Shown here piece after piece: positions 57,306-64,000 of a DNA stretch of 64,000 nucleotides. A model generated the notes under the pieces. The model did no database searches. It was not told the DNA's origin and saw only the letters and a program-made list of their open reading frames with translations. The stretch is from Adiantum capillus-veneris (Eukaryota > Streptophyta > Polypodiopsida > Polypodiales > Pteridaceae), in assembly GCA_014529385.2 (NCBI GenBank), contig CM043962.1:38843098-38907097 (forward strand). Direction: 5' to 3'. Position 1 is the stretch's first letter. Every line of letters begins with the position of its first letter. Position numbers and translations under genes: made by a program.

Positions 57306-58140
57306 AATCCTTGTCACATAGTGGTGGCTACCAGTGGGATAGGGTGGTAGCTATCTTTGGTAGATAATGTAGCTACCACTATAAGACTGGTACCTACAAG
57401 GATCACATTGGTAGCTTCCAGTGGTTAGACTATCCATTACCTAAACTAGTATCCACTAGTACAAGATTGGCAGGTACCAGCCTCATAGTGGTATATGCCA
57501 TGCTATCCCTAGTAAAGGTAGCTACCAATATGATAGTGGAACCTACCATTCTACCATGGAATTCTTGCTAATAGCAAGGTAGCTACCACTTTCAGCTTAA
57601 TGGTTTCCAGAACCACTCTCATCACAAAGTCGCAGCTACCAGTGTTAGGGTGGTAGCTACCTGTGTTAGGGTGGCAGCTACCAGTGTTAGGGTGGTAGCT
57701 ACCTGTGGTAGACAATGTAGCTACCACTATGAAATTGTAGCTAGTAGTGGTTAGATTATCCATTGCCTAAACTAGTAGAAACCAATAGAGGTATGGTAGC
57801 TACCAACTTCAGAGTGGTAGCTACCATGCTATCACTGGTAAAGATAGCTACCAGTATGGTATTGGTAGCTACCAATCTCATAGTGGTAGTTTCCATGCTA
57901 TTACTAGTAAAGATAGCTACCAGTTTAGTAGTGGTAGCTACCAGTATGGTAGTGGAAGCTACCAACCTCATAATGGCCTCTGCCATGCTATTACTCATAA
58001 AGATAGCTACCAATTTAGTAGTGGTAGCTAATAGTATGGTAGTGGTAGCTACCATTCTCCCATGGAAGTCATATTGGTAGCAAGGTAGTTACCACTACCA
58101 ACAAGGTAGCTACCATTGTAATAGTGGTAGCTGCCCTTGC
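57306..58140. repeat. GGTAGCTACC minisatellite
   Basis: More than 800 bp of irregular tandem repeats built on the palindrome GGTAGCTACC and on 'gtagtggtagctacca'. Larger units such as 'catgctatTactagtaaagatagctacca' recur near 57827, 57893 and 57982. Open frames on both strands through it (runs of VATT and LVA) are by-products of the repeat. Confidence 0.9.
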
Positions 58141-60041
58141 TTATGGCACGTGCGGATGGCATCCTCGATCTAGAGGAGCGTGTATGCAAGTAGTAGGTAT
58201 ATTTTTGTCATTACAATGTTCCAATGTGCAATATATGTAACTTGAGGGAGTGTCCTCAATTTCTTAATACTTGTCATGACTACAGAGACTGAGCCTGCCA
58301 AAAAGCTAGAGATTTTAGGAGGCAAGAACAAATTTTGGAGGCGCACGTACAAGTTGAGAAGGAAGGTGTGTGAGACAAAGATGGTTTTGTTTTGTTCTTA
58401 AGGAAAATAATAATGTTTAAAGTTAAATCCTGCTCATTGTTGCTACTTTCATGTTAATGAGGCTATCAAAAAGCAAAGAATGGATAAGGAACAAGAGAAA
58501 CTTCACGAAGGACCACGCAAAGAAAGAAGCAACAGAAAATATTTCCAAAGATGTTGGCAGAAAAGACCTTCCTTTAAACTGAGGATTGCATGGATCTTCA
58601 AGACCCAAGAAGACAAAAGTATATTTGCTCTCTCTAGTGCAATCTTGTAGAAAAACGACAGAATCTCCCTTTTTGGTCCTCAAATTAGAAAATTATGAGC
58701 ATCAAACTTGTTCATCTCGCCGTTTCTAGTAAGTCTAGCAGCCCATTTTCAAAGAAACACATTCTCTTTCGAGTTATTCTAAAAATACTCACACTATGTC
58801 CTTAAGAGGCAGTTTTCTACTTCTAGAACTACTTCTTTTACATTCTCTCTTGCACGGGAGCCTTGTCCACCTTTTTGGTTAGTTTCCTATCTTTTGGTTG
58901 GTCATACTACCCACTTTCAAAGGTTTTTGGGACTCCTAAATATCCCATTTTTGTCCTGAAATTTCTTGGTTGAATCCTTGTAAAATTTGTTTGGCACTTT
59001 TATAAAATGCATTCACCTTCTGGAACTCTCTAGTCTTAGAATACATTTTACGACCCATTTGACATTATTAGCCCTTCTACTATTTTCTATTTTCTATTTT
59101 CTCTCATTAGAATGGAAAATTCTAGAGAGAGAAAATCAATTTAGTAGGCCAAAAATGAAATTTGATGAAATTTTCATTGTCATAATGGTTCAAATTCTAA
59201 TTGAATGGTAGCTCTTTCGTGTAGGTATCTTGGTGCTTCCTAACACTCATAGGATCTTGTACTTCCCTCACCAGTTAGGTGCCTATATGATAGCATAATG
59301 TACAAACCTCTCGCACCAAGGGGTAGCACTAGCTTAGGTCTAGCTATGGTAAGTGTGTAGCCACAAGTCAATAAGGAAGAAAAATAGAAAAGTGACCTTT
59401 CCACCAAGTACGGTACCGATAGCTTGCCACTAATTGTTGTTTCGTGTGTTGCTCAGCTTTCCACATTCTCTCACTACCCTCTCTTTAGAAAACCCAGTCG
59501 TGCAAGGAGATATGGGTTTCTCTTTCTCCTTAGAAGTTAGTGACGTAGCACTTCCTCTTGATGAAAATGGGAGACCCTTCTTGTCCAAATGATATCCTCG
59601 CTCACTCCCAAGCCCGAAGATTTGGTTCCTTGTTTTTCCCTTGATGTAGTGATACAATTGTGATATAATGTATTTGTAGCTTTTTGAGCTATTGAAAATC
59701 TCGTTCTATGAGCCGTAGTTTCCAAACAACAATGTCATCATCACACAAAACCTTTAGTTCTTTTGTATTCCATTTTTGACCTATGTATTGCCTCTTGCCA
59801 CTATTTTCTTCTAGCTCCACATTGTCTTGACTGTAAAGTTGGAAAATGAGCTCTTTGTTCCTTCTAGGTGTAACTATCTAGTTGTAGTTATGTATATATG
59901 CACCCTATGAAGTACCTAAAGACTTCGTCATGATGAAAAGACACCTATTCACTTGTCTAACTCATGAATGGTATCCATAAAAGTTCCTAGGGGATTCACC
60001 TTCAAGTAAATACCTACATCATCTGCTTTCAAGGATGATAT
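58141..60041. other. Spacer, nothing recognised
   Basis: AT-rich DNA with several short frames but no recognisable motif, repeat shared with other parts of the window, or RNA gene. Confidence 0.4.
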
Positions 60042-60076
60042 GAGAGAGAGAGAGAGAGATAGATAGATAGATAGAT
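60042..60076 (-). repeat. Simple-repeat tail of the LINE
   Basis: The minus strand ends AATAAAATC(TATC)n followed by (TC)n, in place of the poly(A) usual for L1-type elements. Confidence 0.7.
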
Positions 60077-60093
60077 TTTATTATCGTCCTCAG

Positions 60094-60109
60094 AGGTCAA
60101 ATATGACCT
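60094..60109 (-). promoter_or_regulatory. Putative 3' hairpin of the LINE
   Basis: AGGTCA and TGACCT flank a four-base loop and can form a 6 bp stem. The stem overlaps the ORF2 stop codon (60108-60110) and lies about 20 bases before the repeat tail. In several LINE families a 3' stem-loop is the recognition site for the reverse transcriptase; that this one serves so is inference. Confidence 0.45.
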
Positions 60110-62927
60110 ATGGGACCAAAGTTACATGTGATGTAGTATGTGTATGGCTGATGAGTGACTCTCGATGCTCCAAAATTGTAGTGATGAGAGTCGCAATGGA
60201 GAGCCCACACTTTGGCTGGGAGAGGAAAGTGTGTAGGTCTAAGTTATGGCTGAAAATGTGAGAGAAGCAAGTTCGGATGTGATCAAAAGCTGAGCACTCT
60301 AGTAGTGTGTGGTACTCAGACTCTCGAACTTGCAGTGAGCATAATGTGCACAATCGATTTGACTCTTCTCCATTGCCCCAATGCCCTATCTCGCATCGAA
60401 GGAAATGGGAGCTAAGCCGAATTGCTGCGATAGTGCGTATTGCGGACAAGGGAATAGGCTCAAGCATGTAAGTGTGAGTACGGTTTCCTCTCTCAGCGAA
60501 GAACATGGTTTTGTAGTTGGGGGCAATATAGGTGGTGTAATGTATGAAGCGTGACCCACCGGATTTCTCCCAAGCCGTAATACATTGGCGTTGTAGAAAA
60601 GCTTCATTCACTTGAGAGTCAATTGAAGCGTCATGTAGCAAGTGTAATGCATCCCATCTCCCAAACCACTTCTTTATGTCTTGCATCCATCCCGTGCTCA
60701 AGATCTTGCTTTTATACGTCTTTTGAACTTTTTTGCTTGCTTCCCATGCAATTGTAGGAAGTCGATGTGAGGGGTTTTGACGCATCTTTATCATGTACTC
60801 CACAACCCTTTCCATGCCCATAACCTCAATTGGAAGAGATCCCGACTCAAGAAGTAGGAGCATATATGGTGTTTGTGTCTTAACTTGGAGAAAGTTTGTA
60901 AGAAAACGCTTTTGGACATTCTCAAACTCTTTCCAAGTAGACTTTGAGATGCTCCCACCCCACACTTCAACTCCATAAAGAAGAACCGGTGTCACCAATG
61001 CATCAAAAAGATACTTCTTGAGAACCCAACACTTGATGTTTCCCGCATTACACATGTTCTCAAATGCATAATATGCTCTCTTCCCCGCTTCCAAACGACG
61101 CATAGCACATTCATGCCACTTGTGATTGGATGGAACCTCAAGGCCAAGGTACTTAAAGCTCTCAACAACTTCAAGTGTCTCGTTGTTGTACACAATGCAT
61201 GGCTTCTCCTTATGGTTGGTTTTCACAAGCATAACCTTTGTTTTGGATTCATTTACAATCAGCCCACTATGCAAGCAAAAGTTCTCAAGGACAACCATAA
61301 GCTTTTGTGCATCTTCTAAAGTGTGTGCTAGAAGCATTACATCATCCGCATACAACAAAAGCATGATTACCGCATTGCAAATAGTGACCTCTTCAATGCC
61401 TTCTTCTTGCATAAAGTCAAGTACCATTTGTTCCAATTGATCGATGCATAGACCAAAGAGAGTTGGTGACAATGGACATCCTTGTTTAACCCCAATAGTG
61501 CTTACAAAAATTTCTGAAATTTCTCTTCCCATGCGCAATTGACAAATCACCTTCTCATAGATTCGAGAAACCGCAAGCATAAACTCACTTGGCACTTGGA
61601 GTTCTTCCATCCTTCTCCACAAATTGTTACGTGGAATCATATCAAAGGCTTTCTTAAAGTCCACAAAACAACAATACAATCGCTTGCCTTTCAACCGACT
61701 TTCCTCCATGAGAACACGAAGAGTGACAAGATGATCAATGGTGCTATGGCATCGACGAAAACCCGCTTGTCCCTTTGCACGCTTGTCATTCTCTTCAGCC
61801 CAATCACTCAATTTCATTTCCATTATGCACCCAAACAACTTTGCCATAAGAGACCCAATCATTATAGTCCGGTAGTTGCTTACATTCTTTACATCCCCTC
61901 CTTTATGCAAAGGCTTAACCCAATTAGTACTCCAATCATAAGGCATACCATGTTGAAGTGCAAGGTTGAACATATCACACATCCACTCATGGGTAAAATC
62001 TCCCGTCCATTTGATCATCTCCGGCTTGATACCTTGAAGATCTCCCGCTTTGCGAGTGGCCAACTTTTCAAGCCCACCGCATACATCCTCAATAGTAAAA
62101 AAAGACGGCATACATGGGAGTGAACCATAAAATGGCATTTTTTCAGTATTTTCTTGCTCATATAATTGCCTACAATGTGTGTACATATCCACTAGACTCA
62201 AGTTACCAAAATTCTCAATCCGCTTGCCTCTCAAGTTTCTCCAAAATCTTCCACATGCATGTGCCTTTTCTTGGACTTGAAATTCTTGTTGCTTTACTTC
62301 CCATCTTCTTCTCTTCTTTTGAATCAATGCCTTGTATGTATGCAAATGACTTTGATAGTTGTCTTTGTCCATAGTTGCATCAAGCTTTATCAAGGACTTT
62401 CGAGCATCTTGACATTCTTTATCAAACCACCTTTTGCGTGATCTATCTTTGTTGATACCATGGAGATGCTTTATGGCAAAGCATTCTTCCGCACAAGAAC
62501 AAATAGCTTTTTTGAAAGCTTCCCATTTAGTTTCCAATGGTGCATCACATTGAAGCTTTGTCATCCATAATTTTTGCTCAACCATTTCAATGTACATTGG
62601 TGCCCGTTTGAAATCCATACATAGTGATAACTTCTCTTTCCTTTGGCTGAGATTATCATGCTTAGTTGCTTCTCCACATGAAAGGTCAATACATAAGGTG
62701 CGATGGTCGGATTCCGGGGTCCATTGACCAAACATAAAACTCTTTATGCGATACATGATGGCTTCAGAGAGTAGCATATAGTCAATCACACTATCCCCAT
62801 TATGTCTTCTACATGTAAATCCATTGGTTCCACTCCACAAAGATACACCATTGGCAATGAGCATACCCGTGCTATTACACATGTGTAAAAGTAACTTTCC
62901 ATAGTGATCCGGCTCTTTCTCATCCAT
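60108..62927 (-). CDS. LINE ORF2, reverse transcriptase part
   Basis: An open frame of 939 codons. It begins with the end of the endonuclease domain (TCRRHNGDSVIDYMLLS, with the ID and downstream SDHRT histidine). Reverse transcriptase motifs follow: KAFDMIPRNNLWRRM, GVKQGCPLSPTLFGLCID and LLLYADDVMLLAHT (catalytic YADD), then FKYLGLEVPSN in the thumb. Near the C-terminus RLCTLCSLQVRESEYHTLLEC fits the CCHC-type zinc finger of plant LINEs. The protein would nick target DNA and prime reverse transcription there. The frame joins the endonuclease segment across a TAG, and its first ATG is not the natural start. Confidence 0.93.
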   Translation of the reverse strand: MDEKEPDHYGKLLLHMCNSTGMLIANGVSLWSGTNGFTCRRHNGDSVIDYMLLSEAIMYRIKSFMFGQWTPESDHRTLCIDLSCGEATKHDNLSQRKEKLSLCMDFKRAPMYIEMVEQKLWMTKLQCDAPLETKWEAFKKAICSCAEECFAIKHLHGINKDRSRKRWFDKECQDARKSLIKLDATMDKDNYQSHLHTYKALIQKKRRRWEVKQQEFQVQEKAHACGRFWRNLRGKRIENFGNLSLVDMYTHCRQLYEQENTEKMPFYGSLPCMPSFFTIEDVCGGLEKLATRKAGDLQGIKPEMIKWTGDFTHEWMCDMFNLALQHGMPYDWSTNWVKPLHKGGDVKNVSNYRTIMIGSLMAKLFGCIMEMKLSDWAEENDKRAKGQAGFRRCHSTIDHLVTLRVLMEESRLKGKRLYCCFVDFKKAFDMIPRNNLWRRMEELQVPSEFMLAVSRIYEKVICQLRMGREISEIFVSTIGVKQGCPLSPTLFGLCIDQLEQMVLDFMQEEGIEEVTICNAVIMLLLYADDVMLLAHTLEDAQKLMVVLENFCLHSGLIVNESKTKVMLVKTNHKEKPCIVYNNETLEVVESFKYLGLEVPSNHKWHECAMRRLEAGKRAYYAFENMCNAGNIKCWVLKKYLFDALVTPVLLYGVEVWGGSISKSTWKEFENVQKRFLTNFLQVKTQTPYMLLLLESGSLPIEVMGMERVVEYMIKMRQNPSHRLPTIAWEASKKVQKTYKSKILSTGWMQDIKKWFGRWDALHLLHDASIDSQVNEAFLQRQCITAWEKSGGSRFIHYTTYIAPNYKTMFFAERGNRTHTYMLEPIPLSAIRTIAAIRLSSHFLRCEIGHWGNGEESNRLCTLCSLQVRESEYHTLLECSAFDHIRTCFSHIFSHNLDLHTFLSQPKCGLSIATLITTILEHRESLISHTHTTSHVTLVP

Positions 62928-62939
62928 CGAAGTACGACC

Positions 62940-63506
62940 CTACAAGTGAACTTCCTCCAACTCCCTTGAAATGTATGGCATATCAAATTGTTGAGTATCA
63001 TGTTGCAATGTTTTTGTGCGAGCATTCATATCCCCAAATACAATAACATCACCTTCACCTTTGAAATAAGCAATGTCCTCTTCCAAATCAGAAAATGGTT
63101 GATCTCTATCCATGCAAGCATAAAAGGGAGAATCATGATGAGAAATGTAGCAACCGGCTACAAAAATGGGTGCTCTTTTTGGTGTCATAATTTTCATCCA
63201 TACATAACGTTTGTACTTGTCATCTTTCACAATTGATACAAAATCTTCCAATCCTTTCTTAACCATACATGCTAACCCTCCTTGTCCTCTTCGTTGCTTG
63301 AGATTCTTTGACCACATCAATGAATGTACATTGTAATCCTCCAAGCCGTCAATCCTTTGTGTATCATGCTCCCAAGTTTCAATAAGAAGTACAACATCGG
63401 CTTTGCTTGTTAGTTCATCAATGCCAACCCCCGCATTCCATGGGTATCCATTACAATTCCAAAAGCATATTTTCAATTGTAACTCGGTCTCATAGGTCAC
63501 GCATCC
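62940..63506 (-). CDS. LINE ORF2, endonuclease part
   Basis: An apurinic-endonuclease-like domain with ICFWNCNGYPWN (the N-terminal WN motif), DVVLLIETWEHD (metal-binding glutamate) and DVIVFGDMNARTKTL (GDxNAR catalytic motif). The frame has no ATG upstream of the domain: it follows the ORF1 TAG with GGA TGC GTG. Translation may therefore depend on ORF1 through readthrough, reinitiation at a non-AUG codon or loss of a start by mutation. It ends in TAG after LEEVHL, and the rest of ORF2 continues in the same frame four codons later. Confidence 0.88.
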   Translation of the reverse strand, partial: GCVTYETELQLKICFWNCNGYPWNAGVGIDELTSKADVVLLIETWEHDTQRIDGLEDYNVHSLMWSKNLKQRRGQGGLACMVKKGLEDFVSIVKDDKYKRYVWMKIMTPKRAPIFVAGCYISHHDSPFYACMDRDQPFSDLEEDIAYFKGEGDVIVFGDMNARTKTLQHDTQQFDMPYISRELEEVHL

Positions 63507-64000
63507 CTATTTGCTTGAGAGACTTGCCTCCTCCTTGGGCACATTTTCTTCATGAGAGATCTCCTTGTTTTTATTATTCTTTTCCTCATATGCCTTGCGA
63601 CGCATATTTTGTTGCTTAATAGTGCGATCTTCACATACAAAACATTTTGTATCCCTCAAATAGATCCACCTATTATCAAGGATAATCTTTCGCTTGGTCT
63701 CATCCGGCATGGTGCATACAATTGGCCGTTCTCCCGAGCGAGGAGCTCCTTGCTTCCCCACTCTATGTGCTCCATAGACCATAACTCCGGACATGCCAAA
63801 GTGGGTTTTGAAGAAATCTTCAATAACAATGGCAAGAGAAGGAGGTGTCTCTAACTTCTCTTCGGGAATTCCACGAATAACAATGTTCTTGGAACGTCGC
63901 TCCCGTTCTTTCAACTCCTCCACATCCACATTCTCAACATTCTTTGTTTGAACCATAGCTTGCATGAGTGAGGAATTAGAAACCACATTGCTACCACATA
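63507..64000 (-). CDS. LINE ORF1 (RRM-like RNA-binding protein), partial
   Basis: The frame is open to the window edge. It contains ERRSKNIVIRGIPEEK, then MVYGAHRVGKQGAPRSGERP and RPIVCTMPDETKRKIILDN, then a lysine-rich tail. This resembles the RRM and C-terminal domains of L1-type ORF1 proteins, which coat element RNA and act as nucleic-acid chaperones. No CCHC knuckle is visible in the part present. It ends SLSSK-TAG, with ORF2 directly following in frame. Confidence 0.78.
   Translation of the reverse strand, partial: CGSNVVSNSSLMQAMVQTKNVENVDVEELKERERRSKNIVIRGIPEEKLETPPSLAIVIEDFFKTHFGMSGVMVYGAHRVGKQGAPRSGERPIVCTMPDETKRKIILDNRWIYLRDTKCFVCEDRTIKQQNMRRKAYEEKNNKNKEISHEENVPKEEASLSSK

Larger units (their letters stand above)
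60042..64000 (-). mobile_element. L1-like non-LTR retrotransposon (LINE), 5' end beyond the window
   Basis: A minus-strand LINE with ORF1, apurinic endonuclease, reverse transcriptase and a C-terminal cysteine-histidine motif, ending in a very short 3' region and a simple-repeat tail. The whole of ORF1 and ORF2 lies in one reading frame broken only by TAG codons at 63507-63509 and 62940-62942. No frameshift was found in almost 3.9 kb, so it is probably recent. Confidence 0.9.

Noticed and set aside
57551-58080. Frames of about 100 codons on both strands in the minisatellite
   Set aside because: Repetitive VATT/LVA residues mirror the DNA repeat, and both strands are open for the same reason.
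58141-60041. Short frames at 58423-58683, 59430-59725 and nearby
   Set aside because: No motif, no consistent coding composition and no context support a gene.

Overview
This window looks like repeat-rich nuclear DNA of a land plant, with no convincing intact host gene. The evidence is the set of element families present: chromodomain Ty3/gypsy and Ty1/copia retrotransposons with plant-type primer-binding sites (tRNA-iMet, tRNA-Asp), an intron-containing Rep/PIF1 Helitron and an L1-like LINE, all embedded in AT-rich DNA full of long (GA)n, (CT)n, (TG)n and (CA)n tracts. A fern or other seed-free plant is plausible, but that is inference; nothing seen here proves the species.

Layout. 1-1048: AT-rich DNA made of diverged copies of a local repeat. 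1049-18465: two related minus-strand Ty3/gypsy chromoviruses in tandem, both broken by frameshifts and stops. 18466-22300: the same AT-rich repeat family, plus microsatellites and a 34-base C run. About 22310-29271: a decayed plus-strand Helitron (N-terminal exons, HUH Rep domain, PIF1-type helicase) with recognisable introns and a roughly 250 bp insertion. 29272-37640: AT-rich DNA with a box that recurs in front of (GA)n tracts, a ribosomal protein eS25 fragment and one unidentified open frame.

37644-57305 is a three-layer nest. An old copia element (B) was hit in its 3' LTR by a younger copia element (A, 37761-42944, duplication GAGTG) and in its pol by a large LTR element (C, 44944-56672, duplication CTCTT). 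A carries a near-complete gag-pol, but its right-hand LTR is inverted and it ends in primer-binding-site sequence. C has gag, zinc knuckles, two retropepsin-like domains and a novel repeated C-terminal module, but no reverse transcriptase or integrase. Its 2.6 kb leader is built of about 299 bp units, each centred on the palindrome GAGTCTATCGCGATAGACTC. 57306-58140 is a GGTAGCTACC minisatellite. 58141-60040 has nothing recognised. 60042-64000 is a minus-strand LINE whose ORF1, endonuclease and reverse transcriptase share one frame interrupted by two TAG codons; it runs off the right edge.

The most unusual items are the palindrome-centred leader array and duplicated knuckle-protease architecture of element C, and the inverted-LTR structure of element A. 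Coding calls rest on motifs read by eye; no database search was possible.
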